64,000 bases of DNA, taken from NCBI GenBank assembly GCA_018711005.1, contig DVIT01000056.1, positions 29,495-93,494 on the forward strand, written 5' to 3'. A program made the translations under genes and the position numbers. The notes beneath the pieces are model-generated. The model was given only the letters and a program-made list of their open reading frames with translations. It was not told the origin of the DNA and ran no database searches. Below, piece after piece: positions 1 through 7,838 of this stretch (position 1 is its first letter; each line of letters begins with the position of its first letter). The DNA comes from Candidatus Scybalocola faecigallinarum. GTDB lineage: Bacteria > Bacillota > Clostridia > Lachnospirales > Lachnospiraceae.

Positions 1-455
1 TCATCGGTAATACTGTAGCCGTTCCAGATCAGGTCAATATTCCCCTGGTTCAGCTCCTGCTCCTTCATATCCCAGTTGATCACCTGAAATTCCACAGTAA
101 CTCCAAGCTTTTGGGCCGCCGCATTGGCCAGGTCAATATCAAAGCCTACCAGGTCGTTATTTTCATCTAAAAATCCCATAGGTGCAAAAGTATCGTCAAC
201 GCCAATGATCAAATGATCATAGCCAATATCTGTAATATCTACCGTTTCTCCATCCGCAGCACTTTCACCGGTCTCTGCCTCTGTCTCGGCTGCTGCCTGG
301 GTATCTGCACCGGAATCAGCCTGTGTTTCAGCAGCTTCAGAAGCACTGGCTGCACCTGTGCTGTCTGTGCCGGATGCATCATTGGAATTACCGCCGCAGG
401 CGGCTAAAGACATGGCCATAGCGGCTGCCAAACATAAGGTTGTAAACTTTTTCAT
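1..455 (-). CDS. Amino-acid ABC transporter substrate-binding lipoprotein (partial, 5' part)
   Basis: Only the first ~151 codons are in the window; the gene runs off the left edge. The protein starts MKKF, has a hydrophobic signal segment and a lipobox LAAC at about residues 17-20, then a Ser/Ala/Thr/Glu-rich linker to about residue 70. After that comes the start of a bacterial extracellular solute-binding family 3 domain (DHLIIGVDDTFAPMGF, then VGFDIDLANAAAQKLGV). This family captures amino acids outside the membrane for a polar amino-acid ABC importer. A good ribosome site (AGGAGG) precedes the ATG at 453-455. The permease and ATPase partners would lie beyond the left edge. The exact ligand cannot be told. 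Confidence 0.9.
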   Translation of the reverse strand, partial: MKKFTTLCLAAAMAMSLAACGGNSNDASGTDSTGAASASEAAETQADSGADTQAAAETEAETGESAADGETVDITDIGYDHLIIGVDDTFAPMGFLDENNDLVGFDIDLANAAAQKLGVTVEFQVINWDMKEQELNQGNIDLIWNGYSITD

Positions 456-535
456 TTTCTTTTCCTCCTAAAAACAGTCCATATTTTGGGTCCGAACAAA
501 CGAACTTGACCATAGCAATAAATTATCACTCTACC

Positions 536-564
536 AGAGTAAAGCATATGTATAAAAAAGTCAA
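536..564 (-). promoter_or_regulatory. Promoter of the solute-binding protein gene
   Basis: On the minus strand TTGACT (559-564) and TACTCT (536-541) are separated by 17 bases. A short palindrome, ACTCT-ACC-AGAGT-like (529-540), covers the -10 region and could be an operator. The leader to the start codon is about 75 bases. Confidence 0.5.
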
Positions 565-608
565 GAGGATTTTTGCAGGTGATTTCCCGGGAATTATTTT
601 TGTCTGTA

Positions 609-637
609 TTGTCTGACAAACGAAAATTGTGTATAAT
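609..637 (+). promoter_or_regulatory. Promoter upstream of the SnoaL-like remnant and sigK
   Basis: TTGTCT (609-614), a 17-base spacer and TATAAT (632-637). It is the only good plus-strand promoter seen before the remnant at 660-947, and could read on into sigK. Confidence 0.55.
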
Positions 638-659
638 ATAGTGTGTGAATTGCCTTTAA

Positions 660-947
660 GATGTTTTTAACGGCAAGGATCTGTCTGTTGTGGACAAGTA
701 CATGAAAGATGACTATAAGCAGCACAATCCGACCGTTGCTCAGGGAAAAGAAGGTTTTATTGATTTTGCCAAAAACCGCTTTTTCAAAATGTTCCCGGAT
801 CTGGAACTTAAGATCATGCATATTTATGAGGATGGTGATATTGTTGTCAGCCACAACCACGCTGTCCTTAAAAAAGGCGAAGTGGAAAACATCGTTTTTG
901 ATGTATACCGTTTAGAGGACGGAAAACTTATAGGAAAAGCACTTTAG
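660..947 (+). pseudogene. SnoaL-like / NTF2-fold protein remnant, truncated at both ends
   Basis: The reading frame after the TAA at 657-659 encodes DVFNGKDLSVVDKYM, then DDYKQHNP, GKEGFIDF, and YEDGDIVVSHNHA. This is the core of the nuclear-transport-factor-2-like SnoaL family (small cone-shaped ligand-binding or cyclase-like proteins, usually about 110-130 residues). The first ~15 residues are missing, and the end (EDGKLIGKAL, stop) lacks the usual final strand of type EHWDV. A GTG at 690 could start an 85-residue product, but no ribosome site is seen. I read it as a decayed gene. A short functional variant cannot be excluded. Confidence 0.6.
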
Positions 948-949
948 GA

Positions 950-991
950 CACCTCACAGCATAAACTAAGATTAAAGACAGCTGTGAGGTG
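950..991 (+). promoter_or_regulatory. Inverted repeat covering the sigK ribosome binding site
   Basis: An 11-base perfect inverted repeat (CACCTCACAGC at 950-960, GCTGTGAGGTG at 981-991) has a 20-base loop. The right arm contains the only Shine-Dalgarno-like bases (GAGGTG) before the TTG start at 999. In mRNA the stem would hide the ribosome site. The following bases, CTTTCTATT, are only weakly T-rich, so translational control or a weak terminator are both possible. Confidence 0.55.
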
Positions 992-998
992 CTTTCTA

Positions 999-1622
999 TT
1001 GCAGTCCTTTCCCCAACCCCTTACCGCAGAGGAAGAACGCTATTATCTGGAACGCTACCGCGGCGGTGATATGGCCGCCAGGAATATTCTCATTGAAAAA
1101 AATCTGCGCCTGGTGGCCCATATTGTGAAAAAATATAATAACTCCGGCAGGGATATGGATGAATTAATCGCCATTGGCATTGTAGGCCTTGTAAAAGCTG
1201 TCAATACATTTAATGTAGCCAAAGGAAACCGCATTGTCACCTACGCTGCCCGGTGCATTGAAAACGAACTGCTGATGATGCTGCGCAGCGAGCGCAAGCT
1301 AAGCCGGGAAGTCTCCCTGTATGATCCCATCGGCACTGACAAAGAAGGAAACGAGATCAATCTTTTAGATATTATAGAAACGCAGGAGGCGGATGTTGTG
1401 GAACAGATTGCCCGGGACAACAACATCCGCCTTCTTTATGAAAATATAGACCTGCTGCTCAGTCCAAGAGAAAAGGAAATCATATGCAGCCGCTATGGTC
1501 TTGGGGGACACAGCCCCTCCACACAAAGAGAAATTGCCGACCGCCTGGGCATTTCCCGAAGTTATGTGAGCCGTATTGAGAAAAAGGCCCTGGAAAAACT
1601 AAAATCCGGAATGGAGCCATAG
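999..1622 (+). CDS. sigK: RNA polymerase sporulation sigma factor SigK, without pro-sequence
   Basis: A sigma-70 family protein of about 207 residues. It directs RNA polymerase to late mother-cell sporulation genes. Region 2 is seen in NLRLVAHIVKKY and DELIAIGIVGLVKAV, and region 4 in STQREIADRLGISRSYVSRI. The middle stretch DPIGTDKEGNEI is very close to Bacillus SigK. I choose the TTG at 999 because GAGGTG lies 8 bases upstream; a GTG at 984 would sit inside that ribosome site and add five residues. The conserved FPQPL motif is at residues 3-7, so the membrane-bound pro-peptide of Bacillus pro-SigK is absent. The gene is uninterrupted (no skin element). Its ribosome site lies in an inverted repeat. 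Confidence 0.9.
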   Translation: MQSFPQPLTAEEERYYLERYRGGDMAARNILIEKNLRLVAHIVKKYNNSGRDMDELIAIGIVGLVKAVNTFNVAKGNRIVTYAARCIENELLMMLRSERKLSREVSLYDPIGTDKEGNEINLLDIIETQEADVVEQIARDNNIRLLYENIDLLLSPREKEIICSRYGLGGHSPSTQREIADRLGISRSYVSRIEKKALEKLKSGMEP

Positions 1623-1641
1623 CGGCCCCGGATGCACCCCG

Positions 1642-2508
1642 TTAGTTTTTTGGTCCTTCTTCCCCGGTTTCCACACGGACAGTGATCTGGGTCACATAAT
1701 CGTCCCAGGAACGGGCAGCCATTTCATTAACCCCTTCCTCAAAGGCATGGCCGGAAAATGTCAGATGATGTTTTCCGGCATAATCCAGCATGCGCCGGTA
1801 TGTCTCCGGGATCTTGTCCCAGCTACCTACGCAAAATGCCCGCATATACGTTCCCGCAGGCTTTATAAAAAATCCGCTGCGGTCTTTGTCCTGACGGCGC
1901 AGGGCTAAGGCTCTGGAAGGATTCTCTACCTTTGTGAAATAGCTGTCATACCGGTCAAATTCACCTTTTTCAAAGGATTCCCTGTTCATAATGACGCCAA
2001 AGGCATGGTTAAACATGCGGTGGGTGTGGAACTTCCGGGCATGCTCAATGGCAGAAAGGGCCTCACCGTCAGGATTTCCTTCCTCCTCATAAGGGCTGAC
2101 CAGCAAATATTCTTCCGGACAGCGGACCAGCTCTATTTTTGAAAAGTCCAGATGCAAAAGTCCTTCCAGCTGAGTTTTCCGGTCCGTCATTAATTTTCGG
2201 ATTTCCTTCATCCGGCTGATGGCCACATCTGTTTCCAGGATCTTTTCCTGGAGCACCTCCACTAATCCTTCAATGGACGGCTCATTAATATATTCCCGGA
2301 TCTCATCAATAGACATGCCCAGTTCCCGGAACGTCAGGATCATTTCCAGCCGGCTGCTCTGGCGGTATGTGTAATACCGGTAGCCATTGGGTTTTTTTAT
2401 AGCCGGGGAAAACAGACCGATCTCATCATAATACAAAAGCGTGCTTTTATTGATCCGGTGCAGGGCCGCAAACTTGGCGGCCGTCAGGCCCTTGTCAAAT
2501 TCTTTCAT
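1642..2508 (-). CDS. MerR family transcriptional regulator with GyrI-like effector domain
   Basis: A 288-residue one-component regulator. The N-terminal winged helix-turn-helix (about 8-75) has the MerR pattern ALHRINKSTLLYYDEIGLF, then GYRYYTY. A coiled-coil dimer helix follows (about 80-125). The remaining ~160 residues resemble the effector-binding domains of multidrug-sensing MerR proteins such as BmrR/BltR. It is divergent from a two-gene ABC exporter, and the intervening promoter has the long 19-base spacer that MerR proteins untwist. The likely role is drug-induced activation of the exporter; the ligand is unknown. Confidence 0.85.
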   Translation of the reverse strand: MKEFDKGLTAAKFAALHRINKSTLLYYDEIGLFSPAIKKPNGYRYYTYRQSSRLEMILTFRELGMSIDEIREYINEPSIEGLVEVLQEKILETDVAISRMKEIRKLMTDRKTQLEGLLHLDFSKIELVRCPEEYLLVSPYEEEGNPDGEALSAIEHARKFHTHRMFNHAFGVIMNRESFEKGEFDRYDSYFTKVENPSRALALRRQDKDRSGFFIKPAGTYMRAFCVGSWDKIPETYRRMLDYAGKHHLTFSGHAFEEGVNEMAARSWDDYVTQITVRVETGEEGPKN

Positions 2509-2525
2509 CTTTTTAAATCCCCCTC

Positions 2526-2556
2526 TTGACCTTCAAGTTACTTTATAGTTTATTCT
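2526..2556 (+). promoter_or_regulatory. MerR-type promoter of the ABC exporter operon
   Basis: TTGACC (2526-2531) and TATTCT (2551-2556) are 19 bases apart, two more than optimal. Between them is an imperfect dyad of the type CTTCAAG-TTA-CTTTATAG. Overlong spacers with a central dyad are the hallmark of MerR-activated promoters. It lies between the merR-like gene and the exporter. Confidence 0.65.
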
Positions 2557-2609
2557 AAGGGATGTGGCAAAAAAATGTCAATACGCATCAGCTTTGGAGG
2601 GAGTATATT

Positions 2610-4346
2610 ATGAAATTAATTCTTCACTATCTGAAGCGTTATAAAGGACTCCTTGTTTTAAACATTATCGCAATTTTCGGCTTTGCCCTGGTGGAGCTGG
2701 GCATCCCCACCATCGTATCAGATATGATCGATAAAGGGGTCATGAACCAGGATACAGATTATCTCATACGCATGGGGCTTTTGATCGCCCTTATTGCAGT
2801 GATCGGCGTATGCGGCACCATCCTTCTTGGTTTTTGCTGTGCCAAAATCTCCTCATCTGTAACAAGAGATATCCGCGGTGATGTTTTTGCAAAGGTCCAG
2901 ACGTTATCGCACCATGAAATGAACCAGTTCGGTGTGCCATCTCTGATCACCCGGACAAACAATGATGCCTTTCAGATCATGATGTTTTTAAATGTGATCT
3001 TAAGGACAGCCCTGCTGACGCCGGTCATGGTCATTATCAGCTTTACTCTGACCATCCGGGCATCTCTGGAATTGTCCCTGATCATTGTGGCCACAGTGCC
3101 CATCATCATTGCCGGCGTTTTGATCGTCGGAAAAATTTCCGGTCCTATCAGTGACCGGCAGCAAAAATCTCTGGATTCCATTAACCGAATCTTCAGGGAA
3201 AATCTTACAGGCATCCGGGTTATCCGTTCTTTTAATAATGATGCTTATGAAAGCCGGCGTTTTGACAAAGAAAATACCAACTTTATGAAACAATCCAAAA
3301 ATTTATTTAAGCTGATGTCTGCCACAGAACCGGTATTTTTCTTTCTCATGAATATTGCGGCTTTATGTATTTATGTAACTGCCAGTGTCATGATCAATGA
3401 TCAGACCCTTCAGGTGGGCAAGCTGGTTGCTTTTATGGACTATCTGTTCCACGCCATGCTTTCCGTCATGCTTTTTTGCATGGTCTTTATGATGTATCCC
3501 CGGGCCAATATTTCCGCCAAGCGTATTATGGCAGTTTTGGACACCCAGCCCGGCATTACCAACCCGCAGCATTCCCGGCTGCCGGCAAATACACAGGAAC
3601 ACAGCATTGTTTTTGAAAACGTGGATTTTGTTTATCCGGACGGAGATGAAGCTGTGCTGAAAAATATATCCTTCAGCGCCAAATCCGGAGAAACCGTTGC
3701 CTTTATCGGCAGCACCGGTTCAGGAAAAAGTACCCTGATCCATCTGATCCCCAGGTTTTATGACGCTGTTTCCGGGAAGATCCTCATTGACGGACAGGAC
3801 ATTACTTCCATGGATATTTACAAGCTTCGGGAAAAGATCGGCTTTGTGCCCCAAAAGGCAAACCTGTTTTCCGGCTCCATTGCTGATAATATCCGCTTCG
3901 GCAAGCCAGACGCTGCCATGGATGAGATTATCCATGCGGCAAAGGTGGCCCAGGCCTATGATTTTATTATGGAAAAGCCTCACGGCTTTGACGAGCATAT
4001 TGTGGAAGGAGCCACCAATGTGTCCGGCGGCCAGAAGCAGCGCCTTTCCATTGCCCGGGCACTGGTGCGCAAACCCCAAATCTATATTTATGACGATTCC
4101 TTCTCTGCCCTGGATTTTAAAACCGACGCTGCCCTGCGCAAGGCTCTGAAAACAGAAGTGGGAAGCGCCATTGTACTGATCGTGGCTCAGCGGGTGTCTA
4201 CCATTATGGATGCCGATAAGATCGTTGTGCTGAATGAAGGAAAGATCGCCGGTATGGGCACTCACCGGGAACTTTTAAAGTCGTGCCCCATTTATTATGA
4301 AATTGCAGCTTCTCAGCTGAGTGAGGAGGAAATGCAGTATGAATGA
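2610..4346 (+). CDS. ABC exporter half-transporter, degenerate-site subunit
   Basis: A 578-residue protein: six-helix exporter membrane domain (about 1-310) and nucleotide-binding domain (about 335-575). Walker A is GSTGSGKST and the signature is VSGGQKQR. Walker B reads IYIYDDSFSALD, with Asp in place of the catalytic Glu, and the switch motif reads VAQRVST, with Gln for His. These changes mark the non-hydrolysing site of heterodimeric exporters such as TM287/288 or LmrCD. The ATG at 2610 follows GGAGGG; the longer frame from 2562 has no ribosome site. The stop overlaps the start of the next gene, so the two subunits are translationally coupled. It probably exports drugs or lipids. Confidence 0.92.
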   Translation: MKLILHYLKRYKGLLVLNIIAIFGFALVELGIPTIVSDMIDKGVMNQDTDYLIRMGLLIALIAVIGVCGTILLGFCCAKISSSVTRDIRGDVFAKVQTLSHHEMNQFGVPSLITRTNNDAFQIMMFLNVILRTALLTPVMVIISFTLTIRASLELSLIIVATVPIIIAGVLIVGKISGPISDRQQKSLDSINRIFRENLTGIRVIRSFNNDAYESRRFDKENTNFMKQSKNLFKLMSATEPVFFFLMNIAALCIYVTASVMINDQTLQVGKLVAFMDYLFHAMLSVMLFCMVFMMYPRANISAKRIMAVLDTQPGITNPQHSRLPANTQEHSIVFENVDFVYPDGDEAVLKNISFSAKSGETVAFIGSTGSGKSTLIHLIPRFYDAVSGKILIDGQDITSMDIYKLREKIGFVPQKANLFSGSIADNIRFGKPDAAMDEIIHAAKVAQAYDFIMEKPHGFDEHIVEGATNVSGGQKQRLSIARALVRKPQIYIYDDSFSALDFKTDAALRKALKTEVGSAIVLIVAQRVSTIMDADKIVVLNEGKIAGMGTHRELLKSCPIYYEIAASQLSEEEMQYE

Positions 4347-6126
4347 TAAAATAAATTTCAGGACTTGTATTAAAGAACTGCTAAAATATGTAAAGCCTTA
4401 CCGGTTCAAGCTGAGCATTGCCCTGCTCATGGTGGTGGTGGCCAACCTGACCTTTGCCATTAATCCTTTAATGGAAGGAAAGATCACAACCCAGCTGTCA
4501 GAGGACGCCATGGATATGGCCCGGGGCGTTTCCGGAGCCCATGTCCACTTTGATGCTATTTTCAGGATCATTGTCATTTTGGTCATCCTTTATCTGATCA
4601 AAACTGTATCCCAGCTGCTGACCTCCATCTTTCTCACAGACGCCATCCAGCAGACCATGCATGATATAAGAAATGCCCTGCAGAAAAAAATCCAGCGGCT
4701 TCCGGTAAAATATTTTGATGACCACGCCTTCGGAGATCTTTTAAGTACCGTCACAAATGATGTGGATACGTTAAGCAACGCCCTTCAGCAGACACTGACC
4801 CGTGTATTCGCTGCCATACTGACCTTTGTTTTTGTAATTACAATGATGCTGTATGTCAATGTATGGATGACCCTGATTGCTCTAATGATCATCCCTTTAT
4901 CCATCCTTGTGACCCGCTTTTTTGTAAGGCGCTCCCAAAAACTGTTTGACGCCCAGCAAAAGGCTGTAGGTGATCTTAACGGAACCATCACAGAGCTTTA
5001 CGGCAGATTTAATGAGATCGTCCTGTTTAATAAGCAGAAGGATTCTATCCGCCAGTTTAAAGAGGTCAATGAAAACATGGCCCGGTCTGCGTTCCAGGCT
5101 CAGTTTGTGTCATCCCTGATCTCCCCGTTTGTGTCTCTGATCACTTATCTGACCATTGGCACCATTGCAGTGGTAGGATGTATCTTTGTTATTAACGGGA
5201 CCATTACTTTAGGAAATCTCCAGGCCTTCATCCGCTATGTGTGGCAGATCAATGACCCTCTGTCCCAGGTATCCCAGCTTTCCGCCCAGGTGCAGTCGGC
5301 ATTCTCCGCCATGAGCCGTATTTTCACCCTGCTTAACGCCCAGGAAGAAGTGCGCCGGGGAAATACCTCTGTGGATACACAAAACATCAAGGGAAAGGTT
5401 ACCTTTGAGCATGTTCAGTTTGGTTATGAGGACGAGCTTTTAATGCACGATGTTAATTTCCAGGTGGAACCCGGACAAATGGTTGCCATTGTAGGGCCTA
5501 CCGGGGCCGGAAAAACAACCCTTATGAACCTGCTGCTGCGTTTTTATGATGTTAAAGGCGGCTCTATAAAAATCGACGGCATTGATATACGGGATATGGA
5601 CCGGGAGGATCTGCGCCGTCTGTTCTCCCTGGTACTCCAGGACACATGGCTGTTTAACGGAAGTATTTTCGACAACATCCGTTACGGGCGGCTGGATGCC
5701 CGCAAGGATGAGGTTGTGGATGCAGCTAAAATGGCTAATGTGCATCATTACATCCGTACCTTAAGCCATGGGTACAATTCCATGATTAACGAGGAAGCCA
5801 ATAATATTTCCCAGGGCGAGAAACAGCTTTTGACCATTGCCCGGGCCATTATCAAGGATCCCCGGATCCTTGTGCTGGATGAGGCCACATCCTCTGTGGA
5901 TACCCGTCTGGAACGGATGCTCCAGGAAGCCATGCAAAAAGTCATGGCCGGCCGTACATCCTTTGTCATCGCCCACCGCCTGTCTACCATACGCAGTGCG
6001 GATCTGATCCTTGTAGTCAATAACGGCGACATTATTGAACAAGGCACTCACGAAGAACTTCTGGCCAAAAAAGGCGCTTATGAAAAGCTCTACCATTCCC
6101 AGTTTGCCAACCGAAATTTTGATTAA
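4339..6126 (+). CDS. ABC exporter half-transporter, catalytic-site subunit
   Basis: A 595-residue partner of the preceding gene. It has a membrane domain (about 1-325) and a nucleotide-binding domain (about 350-590) with Walker A GPTGAGKTT, Walker B ILVLDEATSSVD and switch IAHRLST, all intact. The signature is altered to ISQGEKQ. In a heterodimer the altered signature faces the partner's degenerate site, while the partner's good signature completes the active site here. The ATG at 4339 has AGGAGG 8 bases upstream and overlaps the upstream stop. An intrinsic terminator follows at 6125-6175. Confidence 0.92.
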   Translation: MNDKINFRTCIKELLKYVKPYRFKLSIALLMVVVANLTFAINPLMEGKITTQLSEDAMDMARGVSGAHVHFDAIFRIIVILVILYLIKTVSQLLTSIFLTDAIQQTMHDIRNALQKKIQRLPVKYFDDHAFGDLLSTVTNDVDTLSNALQQTLTRVFAAILTFVFVITMMLYVNVWMTLIALMIIPLSILVTRFFVRRSQKLFDAQQKAVGDLNGTITELYGRFNEIVLFNKQKDSIRQFKEVNENMARSAFQAQFVSSLISPFVSLITYLTIGTIAVVGCIFVINGTITLGNLQAFIRYVWQINDPLSQVSQLSAQVQSAFSAMSRIFTLLNAQEEVRRGNTSVDTQNIKGKVTFEHVQFGYEDELLMHDVNFQVEPGQMVAIVGPTGAGKTTLMNLLLRFYDVKGGSIKIDGIDIRDMDREDLRRLFSLVLQDTWLFNGSIFDNIRYGRLDARKDEVVDAAKMANVHHYIRTLSHGYNSMINEEANNISQGEKQLLTIARAIIKDPRILVLDEATSSVDTRLERMLQEAMQKVMAGRTSFVIAHRLSTIRSADLILVVNNGDIIEQGTHEELLAKKGAYEKLYHSQFANRNFD

Positions 6127-6175
6127 AAAAAGGCTGCCCCGGAGAGTTGTTATCTCTCCCGGAGCAGCCCTTTTT
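6125..6175. terminator. Bidirectional intrinsic terminator
   Basis: A strong GC-rich hairpin (GGCTGC...GCAGCC, 6132-6169) is flanked by seven A on the left and five T on the right. It sits between the exporter operon (plus) and the decarboxylase genes (minus) and can serve both. Confidence 0.85.
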
Positions 6176-6179
6176 ATGA

Positions 6180-6344
6180 TCAAGGCATGCGGTTTGCATC
6201 CTCATCCTTTTTCTTAGCAGAATATGCGGAAAACTTTCCTAATGCCCATACAATGAGCATGATCAGAAGAATGGCAACAAAGATTCCGCCCATTCCTTTT
6301 CCCATAATTTCCAATGAAATTATAAAATTTTCCATAGTATTCAT
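6180..6344 (-). CDS. Small OadG-like membrane subunit of a Na+-translocating decarboxylase
   Basis: A 54-residue open frame starting MNTMENFIIS. It has one transmembrane helix (about 19-36: GGIFVAILLIMLIVWALG) and a charged tail (KKKDEDANRMP). A ribosome site (GGAAGG) lies 10 bases before the ATG at 6342-6344. Small single-helix gamma/delta subunits (OadG, MmdD, GcdD) tie the peripheral carboxyltransferase and biotin protein to the beta subunit in sodium-pump decarboxylases. It lies 22 bases downstream of the beta-subunit gene on the same strand, which supports the call. It lacks the long Ala/Pro linker of classical OadG, so it is nearer the short delta type or a truncated gamma. Confidence 0.7.
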   Translation of the reverse strand: MNTMENFIISLEIMGKGMGGIFVAILLIMLIVWALGKFSAYSAKKKDEDANRMP

Positions 6345-6366
6345 ATATCCAAAACCTTCCCTTCAA

Positions 6367-7503
6367 TCAAAGATAACTGGTAACGACCTGGATAACAAGA
6401 CCGCCGGCAATAACCGAAGCGATCTGACCGGATACATTGGCGCCGGCAGCATGCATTAAAATAATGTTGCCCTTTTCTTCTTCATTGGCCAGCTTCTGAA
6501 CAACACGGGAAGCCATAGGGAATGCGGAAATACCTGCAGCACCTACCATAGGATTGATCTTGTTCTTTCTGAACAGATTCAGTACCTTTGCTAAAAGCAC
6601 ACCGCCAACAGTATCAAAAACAAATGCCAAAAGACCAATGCACATGATCAGGATCGTATTTACATCAACGAAAGCTTCAGCACGCATACTGAAGGAAATC
6701 GTAATACCCAGGATCAATGTGATCAGGTTGGTCAGCGTATTCTGAGCTGTATCGGATAATGTACCCAGAACGCCGCACTCACGCAGCAGGTTACCAAACA
6801 TCAGGAAGCCTACAAGAGCAATGGAGGACGGAGCAATAAAGCCTACGATAATGGTTACGATGATAGGGAATGCAATACGCACAGACTTTGTTACCTGTGC
6901 CGGATGATATTCCATGTGGATCCGGCGTTCCTTCTTTGTGGTCATAGCCTTAATAACCAGCGGCTGAATGATCGGCACAAGAGCCATATACGAATAAGCC
7001 GCCACGGCAATAGCGCCCACATAGCTGGAATCCAGCACCTGTGATACAAGGATGGCTGTCGGTCCGTCAGCGGCGCCGATAATACCTGCGGATGCTGCAT
7101 CGGCCAGATTAAAGCCCATAAGTGAGGCTGCGCAAATAGCAAAGAAAATACCGAACTGAGCGGCCGCACCAAACAGGAACATGACCGGATTGGCCAGAAG
7201 CGGTCCAAAGTCGATCATTGCGCCGATACCAATAAACAACAGCGTCGGCAGAGCCTCAGAAGCTTCGATACCAATACCAAAAAGCCATTCAATGACACCA
7301 TTCGTTTCTCCCACACCGGACATGACCTGGTTCAACACGCCGGAAAACGGCAGATTTACAAGGATCGCGCCAAAACCCATCGGTAAGAGCAGCGTTGGTT
7401 CGCATTCCTTTTTAATGGCCAGCCAAATCAGAAGAATTCCTACAAGATACATAACACCCTGCTGCCAGGTAACAGCGCGGATGCCGTCTAAAAGAAACTC
7501 CAT
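6367..7503 (-). CDS. Na+-translocating decarboxylase, beta subunit (OadB/MmdB/GcdB family)
   Basis: A 378-residue polytopic membrane protein, the usual length for this family. It couples decarboxylation of a carboxybiotin intermediate to export of Na+. Family-typical stretches are GIGAMIDFGPLLANP, GFNLADAASAGIIGAADGPTAI, and PMVGAAGISAFPMASRV near the end. The ATG at 7503 (MEFLLDGI) follows AAAGGG; a longer frame up to 7581 runs into the leader and has no start signal. The alpha subunit and biotin carrier are not in the window, so the substrate (oxaloacetate, methylmalonyl-CoA or glutaconyl-CoA) is undecided. The leader contains a riboswitch-like element and terminator. Confidence 0.93.
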   Translation of the reverse strand: MEFLLDGIRAVTWQQGVMYLVGILLIWLAIKKECEPTLLLPMGFGAILVNLPFSGVLNQVMSGVGETNGVIEWLFGIGIEASEALPTLLFIGIGAMIDFGPLLANPVMFLFGAAAQFGIFFAICAASLMGFNLADAASAGIIGAADGPTAILVSQVLDSSYVGAIAVAAYSYMALVPIIQPLVIKAMTTKKERRIHMEYHPAQVTKSVRIAFPIIVTIIVGFIAPSSIALVGFLMFGNLLRECGVLGTLSDTAQNTLTNLITLILGITISFSMRAEAFVDVNTILIMCIGLLAFVFDTVGGVLLAKVLNLFRKNKINPMVGAAGISAFPMASRVVQKLANEEEKGNIILMHAAGANVSGQIASVIAGGLVIQVVTSYL

Positions 7504-7576
7504 AAATAAAAACACCCTTTCATTTGTTTTTTCCGCCGCCCGGCCATGCTGCGGTTTCAGACGTTTCCCGTATCCT

Positions 7577-7642
7577 CCCAAAAGAGAAAAGAAAAGACTT
7601 TTATTACAGACAAACGACAGGTCTATCTATAATAAAAGTCTT
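7577..7642 (-). terminator. Expression-platform terminator in the decarboxylase leader
   Basis: On the minus strand a 13-base perfect stem (+ coordinates 7630-7642 with 7594-7606, AAGACTTTTATTA and its complement) is extended by an inner AGAC/GTCT pairing. It is followed by a T-rich run at 7577-7593. Its 5' arm is also the 3' side of the closing stem of the upstream element at 7630-7733, so the two structures exclude each other. Confidence 0.75.
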
Positions 7643-7733
7643 GCCATTTCAACTCACAAGCGGATATTACTATCGTACTGACGCCTGAAAATCCATAAGC
7701 ACCCAGCCCTATGGCGGCTACTCCCTTTTATTA
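7630..7733 (-). ncRNA. Riboswitch candidate, metal-ion type (Mn2+ yybP-ykoY-like or Na+ class)
   Basis: The minus-strand leader of the decarboxylase genes has a closing stem TAATAAAAG (7725-7733) with CTTTTATTA (7630-7638). Just inside are GGGAGTAGC at the 5' side and GGCAAGAC at the 3' side. These resemble the GGGGAGUAG and GCAAGAC boxes I recall for the yybP-ykoY manganese riboswitch. The downstream gene is a sodium pump, so a Na+-sensing class is an alternative. The 3' arm is shared with a terminator: ligand-stabilised folding would prevent termination, giving an ON switch. The structure is seen directly; the ligand is inference. Confidence 0.6.
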
Positions 7734-7838
7734 CGGAATTTGCATTACATAACAATTATAACATAAAATAAAGTTGTGTCTACAAATTTTTTAAGCAATT
7801 CGTCGCTAAGCGTCGGATCAGCGGTACTTATGGCCCTA

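Noticed and set aside
2562..2609. An upstream GTG start for the first exporter subunit
   Set aside because: It overlaps the promoter region and lacks a ribosome site, whereas the ATG at 2610 has GGAGGG at good distance.
3720..4265. A 181-codon open frame antisense to the first ABC exporter gene
   Set aside because: It lies wholly opposite a clear ATPase domain, has no ribosome site, and its composition mirrors the sense codons.
7181..7681. A 166-codon plus-strand frame over the decarboxylase beta gene and its leader
   Set aside because: It is antisense to a well-recognised gene and crosses the riboswitch-like leader; no ribosome site.
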